Assembly (NCBI GenBank): GCA_019163175.1
Contig: JAFLKN010000023.1
Coordinates: 62,001 to 126,000 of the forward strand
DNA from: Prolixibacteraceae bacterium
GTDB taxonomy: Bacteria > Bacteroidota > Bacteroidia > Bacteroidales > Prolixibacteraceae
DNA: 64,000 bases
Direction of reading: 5' to 3'
Part shown: positions 19,302-28,253 of the stretch, in pieces
Position numbering within the stretch: position 1 is the first letter of the stretch
How the letters are laid out: every line of letters begins with the position of its first letter
Notes under the pieces: model-generated
The model's input: only the letters and a program-made list of their open reading frames with translations
The model's database searches: none
What the model was told of the DNA's origin: nothing
Made by a program: the position numbers and the translations under genes

Positions 19302-19340
19302 AATAAAGAAGGCAGATCATTGGGCTGCCTTCTTTATTTT
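19302..19340. terminator. Terminator between pyk and the GntR gene
   Basis: A perfect 14-bp stem (AATAAAGAAGGCAG at 19302-19315, CTGCCTTCTTTATT at 19325-19338) with a 9-base loop lies between convergent genes. It can end transcription on both strands. Confidence 0.85.
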
Positions 19341-19342
19341 AG

Positions 19343-20074
19343 CTAAGTCTGTTTGAAGAACTTATTATATACCTGCATATTCCGATCAATATGAGCCTGC
19401 ATTTTTTCATAGGCTCGGTCAGCATCCCGCTCGCGAATGGCATTTACAATTTCTTTGTGGTATCCGAGTGTAATTTCCTTTTCTCCATCTATGTTGGCAT
19501 AAATAAAATTACGCATTCGTGGCAGCAGATTATGCACAGGCTCCATCGTAATAATCACAAAAGGATTCTCAGTAGCACGGGCCACTGCCAGATGGAAACG
19601 ATTATCTATATCAGACTCCAATTGAGTGTTATCCGGATTACATTTCGCAAATTCAACCAAATTATTCTCCATAATTTTCAGATCTTCTTCGGTGCGGTTT
19701 AAAGCAGCCATTTTAGCTATTTCAGGTTCAAAAGCTAACCGAAGTTCAATAATCTGACTGATCAGGTTTTCGTCAAATTTTAAGTCGTAATACAAGTTGA
19801 GCGAACTGATGGCATCCTTCAATTCGATCTTTGTAACCACCATCCCACTGCCCTTTTTAATTTCTATTAAGCCTCGTGCACTAAGACGACGAAGAGCTTC
19901 ACGCAAAGCAGTACGACTTACAGCAAACATTTCGCAAAGTTCGCGCTCTGAAGGCAGTTTAGCTCCAATTGGTAATTTTTTCTCACGGATCGCCCGTTCG
20001 ATATTCCGCTCTATTTTCTGGCTTAAGGTTTGGGTAGTGCCAATTTTTTGAAAAATATCTTCCATTTCACTCAT
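19343..20074 (-). CDS. FadR-subfamily GntR transcriptional regulator
   Basis: 243 residues. The N-terminal winged helix (LPSERELCEMFAVSRTALREALRRLSARGLIEIKKGSGMVV) is typical GntR. The C-terminal all-helical FCD domain carries the metal-ligand histidines in FHLAVARATENPF, GYHKEIVNAI and MQAHIDRNM. FCD regulators usually respond to small carboxylates, sugar acids or related sugars. The gene faces pyk and lies downstream of the minus-strand GH31/GH127 genes. A palindrome 57 bp upstream of its start (20131-20146) is a likely operator, suggesting autoregulation. The ATG at 20065 is an alternative start. Confidence 0.9.
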   Translation of the reverse strand: MSEMEDIFQKIGTTQTLSQKIERNIERAIREKKLPIGAKLPSERELCEMFAVSRTALREALRRLSARGLIEIKKGSGMVVTKIELKDAISSLNLYYDLKFDENLISQIIELRLAFEPEIAKMAALNRTEEDLKIMENNLVEFAKCNPDNTQLESDIDNRFHLAVARATENPFVIITMEPVHNLLPRMRNFIYANIDGEKEITLGYHKEIVNAIRERDADRAYEKMQAHIDRNMQVYNKFFKQT

Positions 20075-20130
20075 GTTTAATCTTCAATTTAGCTAAAATC
20101 AGCAGGTGTAACACAAAGAAAAAGAAAATT

Positions 20131-20146
20131 TGTATGCTATCATACA
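20131..20146. promoter_or_regulatory. Candidate GntR/FadR-type operator
   Basis: TGTATGCTATCATACA is a perfect 6-bp inverted repeat around CTAT, the size and TnGTnnnnACnA-like form expected of FadR-subfamily operators. It lies upstream of the GntR gene on the minus strand. I did not find a second copy before the GH31 or GH127 genes. Confidence 0.5.
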
Positions 20147-20191
20147 GAAAAAACCTTTTCCAAAGCATAAAGCTTCGGAAAAGGCTTTTTC
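20147..20191 (-). terminator. Terminator downstream of the GH31 gene
   Basis: AAAACCTTTTCCAAAGC pairs with GCTTCGGAAAAGGCTTTT (one or two mismatches) around the loop at 20168-20171, ending in T/A runs. It separates the GH31 gene from the GntR promoter. Confidence 0.65.
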
Positions 20192-20251
20192 TGGTTGGGT
20201 ACCGCGATTTTCAATTGCAGAAGATAGTGGTTATAAAATCGCCACATCCTA

Positions 20252-23095
20252 TTATTTGCTTACTTCCACTGATTTGCCTTCGTAGGTAATTACAGCATCA
20301 GGTTTCTTGTTCAAATCGAAAGCAACAGGTTTCTCCTTGCTGATCCACACAACATTAAATTTGCGGCTTTTCAGCATACCATCAAACGAACCGCTTGCAT
20401 CGCCAATGGTAAGCTTGCCTGACTTCTCATTGTATTTTAATGGAATCGTATTGAATGCTCCTTTTTCATAGTTATAATTTACGCCCTCGTCTTCATACAA
20501 GGTAAATTCAGCATCTTTTCCAGTGTACACATATAAAGTGATTTCGTCAGCCTGCTTCTCACTGGCATACTGAATTTCAGGACCAAAAGGCACAATTGAA
20601 CCTTCTTTCACAAACAAAGGCATCCGTTCGTAAGGTGCTTCAACATTTACTTTTTGACCTCCTTCAGTAAATTTTCCGGAGTATAAATCGTACCAGCCAT
20701 TGGTTGCCGGGAAATAAACTTCACGGGTACGGGCTTTGTATTGATAAACCGGAGCAACTAAAACAGATGGACCGAACATATACTGATCGCCAATATTATT
20801 TACCTTCGAATCAGCAGCAAAATCGATTACCATGGCGCGCATGATGGTGTAATCTTCGAAATGAGTTTTTCCGGCCAAAGAATAAATATACGGCATCAGG
20901 CGGTAGCGCAATTTATTAGCGTAAACCATACTTTTGTAGGCTGGGTGATTTTCAGGAGCAATATTATATACTTCGCGGTATGGAAACTGACCATGGCTGC
21001 GAAACAAAGGACAGAAAGCGCCAAACTGATACCAACGTGAATTCAATTCGCGCCATTCGTTCAAATCTTCTGAACCTTCTTTGGCTCGTACATAACGGTT
21101 CTCAACACAAAAACCGCCAATATCCATTGTCCAGTAAGGTACTCCGGAAATTGCGAAGTTCTGACCTGCTGAAATCTGGGCTTTCATATCTTCCCAGCGG
21201 GTGCCAATGTCGCCGCTCCACGTTGCTGTGGAATAACGCTGCAATCCTGCAAATCCCGAACGGGTTAAAAGGAATACACGTTTGTTGGGATCTTCGCCAC
21301 GTTGACCATTGTAAATAGCTTCGGCATTCATCAGTGCATAAGCGTTGAAATATTTTGTTGATGGCCCGAGCGCAGTTGGCGTCATCAGTTGTTTGCGGTA
21401 CTCAATGCTTGCATTCGAAAGAATATCCGGCTCCGAAGCATCCATCCACCAGGCGTCAAATCCTTTGCTATAAATGTGTTCTTTCATCTGGCTCCAGAAT
21501 AATTTGCGGGCATCCGGATTGTAGGCATCGTAGAATGAGCCAATATAGCCTTTGCCAATCCAGTCGCGAACACTGTCTTTGGTAGCGCGTTGGTACATCC
21601 AGCCTTTGCTGTCGAATTCCTTGTAGTGATCGGTTGTGTGATAAAATTTCGGCCAAACCGAAATCATGATGTGCGCATTCAAGTCGTGAACATTTTTGAC
21701 CATCCCGACTGGATCGGCAAAATGCTTCGGATCAAATTCGTGCGATCCCCATGATTCAGTGGGCCAGTAACTCCAGTCAAGCACAATATTATCAAGCGGA
21801 ATTTGACGTTTGCGGTATTCTTTCACCACATTTACCAGCTCGTCTGCCGATTTGTAGCGTTCGCGACTCTGCCAGTAACCCATTGCCCATTTCGGCATGA
21901 TTTGCGCTTTTCCGGTCACGGTACGGTAGCCACTAATTACCTCATCGATGCTATTTCCACGGATAAAATAGTAATCAATCTGATCGCCCATTTCTGACGA
22001 AAGCGACAACGCATTTTGATCAGCTTTTGGCCGGGGACTCAAAGCTTTCAGTCCAATATATGAAGTTCCGCCATCAGGCTTCCATTCCAAACGGATGGAA
22101 TACTTTTTGCCTTGTTCCATTTCTTTGGTGAACTTGTAAGTATTCGGATTCCAGGCCGTTCTCCAGCGTTCAGGAACGATTAATTCATCGTTAATGTAAA
22201 CTATTGTATATCCGGCGTAATAGAGTTTGAAATGAAATTCGCCCGATTCTTTGGGCTCGATCTGACCTTTCCAAACGATGGTGGAATTGTTGAACTGAAA
22301 TCCCTCCGGAAATTTTTTTATGGTTTCCAGATTTTCGTAATCAATAGATGATTCATTGCGGTTTACAAATACCTTATTCGTATCAGAATTCGTATAGTAA
22401 ATTCCGGACAAACCACCCTCCTCGCCTTTCGAATTGTAGAGTTTGAACAAATCCATTTCAGAATAATCGCGCGGATCCCCAAACTTGGTCACCGAATAAT
22501 TGTCCCACAAAAGGCCATAGTTTTTATTCGAAACCACAAAAGGTATCGACACTTTGGTATTATACTGAAACAGGATTTCGTTGCGGCCTTTGTAATTGAA
22601 TTCGTCAGACTGATGTTGACCAAGTCCGTAGAATGCTTCATTGTCAGGCGATTCAAAAATCTGAGAAAAGCTATATCCATTCGTTCCTTCAACAGTAATC
22701 GGGGTAAATGTTTTTCCTCCTGAAGCGCGTTCTTTCAGAATCACCTTCCCATTTTCATCGTAAAAAACAACAGCACCGGTCTGCATTGATACCTTTGCAG
22801 TTGCCTTTGCGGTAGTTAAAACCAAAGTATCCGCCTGTTCTTTTACCTCAAAACTGGTTGGACCGCCAGGGTTATCAATCACACAAAGACTTTTAGCCGA
22901 ATTAATCTGTTCGGTTGGAGAAGCCACCACCCGTATAATTTGATCATTAATTACCTGAAGCTTGATAGTTTTCAAGCCATTTTCGGTTTTATCACGGGGA
23001 TGTATCAATGCACCATCGGGAGTTTTCTCCCAAAATTTTGGCGAACAGGCTACCAATAAAAGTATTGGAACGAATAATAAAGAAGCTTTCTTCAT
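20252..23095 (-). CDS. GH31 alpha-xylosidase-like lipoprotein with PA14 domain
   Basis: 947 residues from the ATG at 23095, which gives a lipoprotein signal (MKKASLLFVPILLLVACS). A beta-rich N-terminal domain is followed by a PA14 insertion (FKLYYAGYTIVYINDELI...RLEWKPDGG, about residues 235-345). The GH31 barrel follows, with the nucleophile in AWWMDASEPD (near residue 550) and the acid/base in WSGDIGTRWED (near 630). The PA14-containing GH31 layout is that of xyloglucan alpha-xylosidases such as the Bacteroides and Cellvibrio enzymes, so xylose removal from xyloglucan is the best guess; an alpha-glucosidase is possible. It lies downstream of two GH127 genes on the same strand. Confidence 0.88.
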   Translation of the reverse strand: MKKASLLFVPILLLVACSPKFWEKTPDGALIHPRDKTENGLKTIKLQVINDQIIRVVASPTEQINSAKSLCVIDNPGGPTSFEVKEQADTLVLTTAKATAKVSMQTGAVVFYDENGKVILKERASGGKTFTPITVEGTNGYSFSQIFESPDNEAFYGLGQHQSDEFNYKGRNEILFQYNTKVSIPFVVSNKNYGLLWDNYSVTKFGDPRDYSEMDLFKLYNSKGEEGGLSGIYYTNSDTNKVFVNRNESSIDYENLETIKKFPEGFQFNNSTIVWKGQIEPKESGEFHFKLYYAGYTIVYINDELIVPERWRTAWNPNTYKFTKEMEQGKKYSIRLEWKPDGGTSYIGLKALSPRPKADQNALSLSSEMGDQIDYYFIRGNSIDEVISGYRTVTGKAQIMPKWAMGYWQSRERYKSADELVNVVKEYRKRQIPLDNIVLDWSYWPTESWGSHEFDPKHFADPVGMVKNVHDLNAHIMISVWPKFYHTTDHYKEFDSKGWMYQRATKDSVRDWIGKGYIGSFYDAYNPDARKLFWSQMKEHIYSKGFDAWWMDASEPDILSNASIEYRKQLMTPTALGPSTKYFNAYALMNAEAIYNGQRGEDPNKRVFLLTRSGFAGLQRYSTATWSGDIGTRWEDMKAQISAGQNFAISGVPYWTMDIGGFCVENRYVRAKEGSEDLNEWRELNSRWYQFGAFCPLFRSHGQFPYREVYNIAPENHPAYKSMVYANKLRYRLMPYIYSLAGKTHFEDYTIMRAMVIDFAADSKVNNIGDQYMFGPSVLVAPVYQYKARTREVYFPATNGWYDLYSGKFTEGGQKVNVEAPYERMPLFVKEGSIVPFGPEIQYASEKQADEITLYVYTGKDAEFTLYEDEGVNYNYEKGAFNTIPLKYNEKSGKLTIGDASGSFDGMLKSRKFNVVWISKEKPVAFDLNKKPDAVITYEGKSVEVSK

Positions 23096-23211
23096 CGTAT
23101 TTGGTTTTAGTAGTTTCAGAAAAATATGGTTTATTGTAAAAATAACAATTTGACACAAAAATATACTTTTAGCCAGATTATTACCTCCTTATTTTAAAAT
23201 ATTGACGAAGT

Positions 23212-25608
23212 TTATTTCACCTTCCATTCCAGAATTCCACCGGAATTTCCGTTCTGCAATTTGACTTTTATGCGCAATGCAGACGTTTTCACCGGCTTGA
23301 AATGAATAGTGTTGTAACAATCAAGTTCTATTGAATAGCTGTCAGGCGTCTCAACCGGAAGCCATTTCTTATTGCTGGATTGATATAGCAGCTGCCAACT
23401 TTCCGGAATACGGTAATTTCCATCATAATGATCCATATTCAGCCAATAAACTGATGATTCTGAAATAGTAGCAGGTTCTTTAAATTCGTAATCGACAGTT
23501 TCTTCAGAGCCTTTCCGAAGCCACCAGTAAAAGTATGATTTGTCGGTATCAGCTGAGTTTTTGGGATCAAAACCGTCATTTAATCCCGGAGCCCAGTCGG
23601 TAGAAGCCAATGCCCGGGCAGAATCTAAAAGTGTTGTGGCAGGTTTTGCTATTGCTGTTGATTCCTGATCGGGCATCCAAATTAGCATATTAGAGGTTCC
23701 CCGATTATTCCATGCATAATACGGAATGGCTTTCAGGGTAACTGATTTAATAGTTCTTGCATTTCCGGATTGGCTGACTTTATTTCCTTTCATCGAAAGA
23801 GTTACCACTCCACCCAACAGCTTTTCTTCAAACTGGCTTTCAACCGAAGCATCTGACGAAATAAAATGGTCAAACATCCAGCCATTACCATTGTCTTTAT
23901 CCTCAAAACAATACACCAGTGGACCTCGCTGGTAAGCAAGTTTGCCTTTGTCGTTTTCAACTGTTAGATGAACTGTAATTTTACGTACTGGCATCGGAAA
24001 ATCAACTTCTACCTGATCTCCTTTTTCCCATCTCCGGTTTAAAATTGCATAACCATGTACAAGTTCTGGAGACACATCCGTACCGTTAATCCTGATGGCA
24101 AATTTCTCAGCATTTTGATCAGAAAATTGATACAAATCAGAAGGAACAGCCTGATTTTGTGCCCATCCCGGAATGCGTATTTTCAGGCCAAATGGATCTT
24201 TTCGGGCTTTATCAACCTCAAGTATTACTTTGCCTTCCCAAGGGTAGCGGGTTTGCTGGCGGAGTGCAATCGTATCATTTCCAAGTGAGATAGAAGCCTT
24301 TCCGGCAACAAACAAATTCACGTAAATAGTATGATCATCGGTTGTATAAACATATCCGGGAACAGAAGCCATAAAACGGGTGATATTTCCGGGACAGCAA
24401 GCACAACCGAACCACGGAGCGCGATCGTGATTATGCACCGATTCGAGCGGATTGTCGTAGAAAAATTTGTCACCGCTCAACGAGACTCCGGAGATTACAC
24501 CATTGTACAATGCACGTTCCAATACATCAATATATTTTGAATCAGCTTCATTCAGAAACAAACGATAATTCCAGTAAACATTCGAAATCGAGGCGCAGGT
24601 TTCGCAATACGCCGTCATGTTGGGTAATTCGTAATTCGGGCCAAAACCTTCGCCCTGAGCGCGAGAGCCAATGCCACCCGTAATGTACATTTTTTTCGAA
24701 ACCACATTTTCCCAAACTCGTTTGGTTGCAGTCATGAGGGCGGAATCGTTCATTAGTGAAGCAACATCGGTTACTCCAGAATAAAGATATCCCAATCGAA
24801 CTGCGTGTCCAACCGCTTCATCCTGATCAACAATTGGCTTATGATCCTGACTGTATTCACTCAATTTATGACCATCAGTTCCTTTTCCGGTTTCGTCGAT
24901 AAAGAATCGCGCCAGTTTTAGGTATTTTTCGTCGTTGGTAACGCGATATAATTTAACAAGCGCCATTTCAACAATCGGATGCCCCGATGGAACTTTCTTT
25001 TGACCTTCTGCCGAACCAAAAACCTGATTAACCAAATCTGCATTTTTGAGGGCAATATCAAGCAAGGTACGCTTTCCGGTTGCCTGAAAATGCGCCACAG
25101 CAGCCTCGTACAAATGTCCGCAATTGTATAATTCGTGACTGTTCAATCTATCCCAGCGACCCTTTCCATACCAGCGTTCGATGCGTTTGCATTTATTGGT
25201 CAGGCAGGTGTAGATATAGCCGTCATCTTCCTGAGCCGCGCCAATCAGGGTGATCAGGCTATCGAGGTACAGATCGAGTTTTTTATCGTATTTTACAGCC
25301 AGCGCATACGAAGCGCCTTCCAATACTTTGTATACATCGGTATCGTCAAACGGGAAATCCCCTTTGTGTTCGCCTTTGATCAAACCGCCAGCTAATGCAA
25401 AGTTATCCATGCGGCCAGTTTCTTCGCATTTACCGAATGCCGATGGAATGGAAACCATCCGGTTAACCTCAATTTTAGGAACCCAAAATTGGTCGTTGAG
25501 GTGAACGGCCGTGAAAGGGATAGGTTTTAAAGGTGTCGTAACTTTTTCCCTTTGCGTACAGGAAAATCCTACCACTAAACAAACAATGCAGACCAGAATA
25601 TTTTTCAT
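23212..25608 (-). CDS. GH127-like beta-L-arabinofuranosidase (DUF1680), lipoprotein
   Basis: 798 residues from the ATG at 25608 (signal MKNILVCIVCLVVGFSC with lipobox-like GFSC). The (alpha/alpha) barrel is the DUF1680 fold. The hallmark zinc/thiolate site is present: E and C in YCETCAS (near residue 336) and the adjacent cysteines of ACCPGN (near 402), matching the Glu/Cys and Cys-Cys ligands and Cys nucleophile of characterised GH127 enzymes. A C-terminal beta region (STDWAPGLNDGFDPKNSADTDKSY...) follows. It releases L-arabinofuranose from plant glycans. It lies just downstream of a paralogue (15-bp gap). Confidence 0.9.
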   Translation of the reverse strand: MKNILVCIVCLVVGFSCTQREKVTTPLKPIPFTAVHLNDQFWVPKIEVNRMVSIPSAFGKCEETGRMDNFALAGGLIKGEHKGDFPFDDTDVYKVLEGASYALAVKYDKKLDLYLDSLITLIGAAQEDDGYIYTCLTNKCKRIERWYGKGRWDRLNSHELYNCGHLYEAAVAHFQATGKRTLLDIALKNADLVNQVFGSAEGQKKVPSGHPIVEMALVKLYRVTNDEKYLKLARFFIDETGKGTDGHKLSEYSQDHKPIVDQDEAVGHAVRLGYLYSGVTDVASLMNDSALMTATKRVWENVVSKKMYITGGIGSRAQGEGFGPNYELPNMTAYCETCASISNVYWNYRLFLNEADSKYIDVLERALYNGVISGVSLSGDKFFYDNPLESVHNHDRAPWFGCACCPGNITRFMASVPGYVYTTDDHTIYVNLFVAGKASISLGNDTIALRQQTRYPWEGKVILEVDKARKDPFGLKIRIPGWAQNQAVPSDLYQFSDQNAEKFAIRINGTDVSPELVHGYAILNRRWEKGDQVEVDFPMPVRKITVHLTVENDKGKLAYQRGPLVYCFEDKDNGNGWMFDHFISSDASVESQFEEKLLGGVVTLSMKGNKVSQSGNARTIKSVTLKAIPYYAWNNRGTSNMLIWMPDQESTAIAKPATTLLDSARALASTDWAPGLNDGFDPKNSADTDKSYFYWWLRKGSEETVDYEFKEPATISESSVYWLNMDHYDGNYRIPESWQLLYQSSNKKWLPVETPDSYSIELDCYNTIHFKPVKTSALRIKVKLQNGNSGGILEWKVK

Positions 25609-25623
25609 GATTATCCTCAAAAA

Positions 25624-28038
25624 TTACTGAACCACCCATTCGTAAATACCCGATGAATTATCAGCCGGAAGCTGAACTTCGAGTTTTAGTGCTGATGTTT
25701 CAACCGGTGTAAACCGAACTTCGTTCAGCTTGTCTTTTCCGTTTTCGTAAGGAGTGCTATTTTCTACCGCCTTCCAATCGCCTGAAGATGTTTGGTAAAG
25801 AATTTTCCATGATAGCGGAACCCGACAACCACCCCACGGAGCATCGTCGAACCAGTAAACCTTGGCAACAGAAACTTTAGTCGGTTTCTCAAAACTATAT
25901 TGAATCCATTTTTTAGCATTTTTCTGTGGCCACCAATGACAATAAATGGATTCACGATCGTTTGAGTTTTTTGGCAATATCTGGTCGTTAATTGCTGCAA
26001 TCGCTTTTAAATTTCCTTCGGAAGTAATTTTACTTTTTGAAGCAATAGTTGGAGCAGGCAATGGCTTTGAAACACTTGCTTTGGTAGCAAACCACACCTC
26101 CATTTCGCCAGCACCGCGATTGGCCCACAAAAAATAAGGAATGGCAGTAAACGAAGTACTGGTTTCTTTAACTGAAGTTTCACCTACTCGTGCAGCACTT
26201 TTTGCTTCACCTTTCAACACAACAACACCGCCCAATAATTCAGGCTTAAACTCTGATTTTAGCTGAACATTATTAGCCAGAATGAGGTTCAAAACATGCT
26301 TATCTTTATAATCGGGCCATTCAGCACAATAAACCATCGGGCCACGCATCAGGGCAACCCGATTATTATCGGCAGTTAGCTTTTCATTGGCAACTACGCG
26401 ACGAATCTCCATTGGCAACGAAAGTGTAACCACATCGCCTTTTTTCCATGAGTTGCTGATGATGGCATAACCATTTTCAAGCTTATAACTAGCCGGCTGG
26501 CCATTTACATTCAGCATAAATTTCTTTTCAGGAGCAGAAGCAAAAGCATACAAATCGCCCGGAAGCGGTTTGCCAGACAACCAAGCCGGAATGCGTAGTG
26601 CCAGTTCAAACGAATTTGTTTTCTCAGGATTAATGCTGAATTTGACTTCACCGTCCCATGGGTATTTGGTTGTCTGCTCAATTTCAAGTTTCTGATTATT
26701 CAGGCTGACAGAGGCCTTGCTCTGGATGTACAAATTTACATATAGGCGTGAATCGGTTTGCCCGTACATGTACCCCGGAACCGAAGGAATAAACCGGCAA
26801 ACATTACTGGGGCAGCAGGCACAACCAAACCATTCGCTGCGCAAATGTTGTCCCATCGATTCGAGCGGATTGGGGTAAAAGAAATGATCACCACTTTGCG
26901 AAACACCGGAAATCATTCCATTGTAAAGTATTTGCTCCAACACATCGTAATATTTGGAGTCGCCGTGCAACAAAAACAAGCGGTAATTCCAGTAAATATT
27001 GCCGATTGACGCACAGGTTTCGTTGTAAGCCGACATATTTGGCAGTTCGTATTTCGGGCCAAAACCTTCGTGGCCAGCTGCCGCGCCAATTCCTCCAGTG
27101 ATGTATAATTTGTAATTCACAATGTCGTCCCATATTTGCCCAAGCGCTTTCACATATTGATCGTTTCCTGTAATCGCTGCCACATCAGCCATTCCTGAGT
27201 ACAAATAAGTTGCCCGGACAGCATGACCAACAGCCTCTGTTTGCTGAATAACCGGAATGTGATCCTGCGAATATTCGCCACGGCTATGTGGAGAATTTTG
27301 TCCGCGACTGTCAAGAAAAAATTTGGCAAGATCGAGGTATTCTTTTTTGCCCGTTGTACGGTACATTTTTACCAATCCCATCTCAACTACCTGATGCCCA
27401 GGCGAACGCAAAAGCTTTCCGGGGCCAAATGTTTTCACCAGCAAATCAGCATTTTTAATGGCAATATTCAAAAACGAGCGTTTCCCTGTAGCCTGATAGT
27501 GCGCCACGGCAGCTTCGAACAAATGCCCGCTGTTATACAATTCATGACTCAAATCAGATTCCTTTTCCCAGCGCTCTTTGCCTGACCATGCATGTGTATG
27601 CAACGGATCAATTGTGCGGTTGGTATATAAGTATCCGTCGGGTTCCTGAGCCTTGCCAACCAGATCAATTAGAGTATCAAGCTGTGCATCCAGTTTCGCA
27701 TCCGGAGTGGTTTGCAGCGAATAACTGGCACCTTCAATGATTTTATATATATCGGTATCGTCAAACGGATACTCTGTACAGAACTTACCCTCTTTCAGTT
27801 TGGCGGCCACCTTAAAATTATCTACCCTACCAGTCTTGTAGCAATGTTTCAGCGCTATCGGAATAGTTACTTCGTGGTTCAGTTTGATTCGTGGTGCCCA
27901 AAAAGTGTCGTTTACTTTAACAGAAGTAAATGGAACAGGGCGGATGGGATAATCGTTGGAAACAGTTTGACTTTGTGCCGGCAAATTCAGCAAAACGGTC
28001 AAAATGAGCAATGAAAGTGCAGTTTGAAACAATTTCAT
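25624..28038 (-). CDS. GH127-like beta-L-arabinofuranosidase (DUF1680), secreted paralogue
   Basis: 804 residues from the ATG at 28038, which opens a Sec signal (MKLFQTALSLLILTVLL...AQSQ) without a lipobox. It has the same architecture as the gene downstream: RPVPFTSVKVNDTFWAPRI, PFDDTDIYKIIEGASYSL, the E/C site in YNETCAS (near residue 341) and ACCPSN (near 407). It is probably soluble periplasmic, whereas its neighbour is a lipoprotein, so the pair may work at different surfaces or on different linkages. It is the first gene of the GH127-GH127-GH31 run; the promoter should lie in 28039-28253. Confidence 0.9.
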   Translation of the reverse strand: MKLFQTALSLLILTVLLNLPAQSQTVSNDYPIRPVPFTSVKVNDTFWAPRIKLNHEVTIPIALKHCYKTGRVDNFKVAAKLKEGKFCTEYPFDDTDIYKIIEGASYSLQTTPDAKLDAQLDTLIDLVGKAQEPDGYLYTNRTIDPLHTHAWSGKERWEKESDLSHELYNSGHLFEAAVAHYQATGKRSFLNIAIKNADLLVKTFGPGKLLRSPGHQVVEMGLVKMYRTTGKKEYLDLAKFFLDSRGQNSPHSRGEYSQDHIPVIQQTEAVGHAVRATYLYSGMADVAAITGNDQYVKALGQIWDDIVNYKLYITGGIGAAAGHEGFGPKYELPNMSAYNETCASIGNIYWNYRLFLLHGDSKYYDVLEQILYNGMISGVSQSGDHFFYPNPLESMGQHLRSEWFGCACCPSNVCRFIPSVPGYMYGQTDSRLYVNLYIQSKASVSLNNQKLEIEQTTKYPWDGEVKFSINPEKTNSFELALRIPAWLSGKPLPGDLYAFASAPEKKFMLNVNGQPASYKLENGYAIISNSWKKGDVVTLSLPMEIRRVVANEKLTADNNRVALMRGPMVYCAEWPDYKDKHVLNLILANNVQLKSEFKPELLGGVVVLKGEAKSAARVGETSVKETSTSFTAIPYFLWANRGAGEMEVWFATKASVSKPLPAPTIASKSKITSEGNLKAIAAINDQILPKNSNDRESIYCHWWPQKNAKKWIQYSFEKPTKVSVAKVYWFDDAPWGGCRVPLSWKILYQTSSGDWKAVENSTPYENGKDKLNEVRFTPVETSALKLEVQLPADNSSGIYEWVVQ

Positions 28039-28253
28039 GATGTAGTTTTTAGGTTCAGAATTTGATGTCAAAAATGGATTTCTCAAAAATAGCAAAATAG
28101 GTGTTAAATGCACACTTTAATTTTATACAAAAGAATTTACTTATATTTATGGTGACAGGCGAACAATTTGGCTCTTCAACTTTTTATAAGGGACAAAAAA
28201 TTGAGATATATTACTTATAACTAATGTCTTCACTCATCTAAATACCTGAAATA

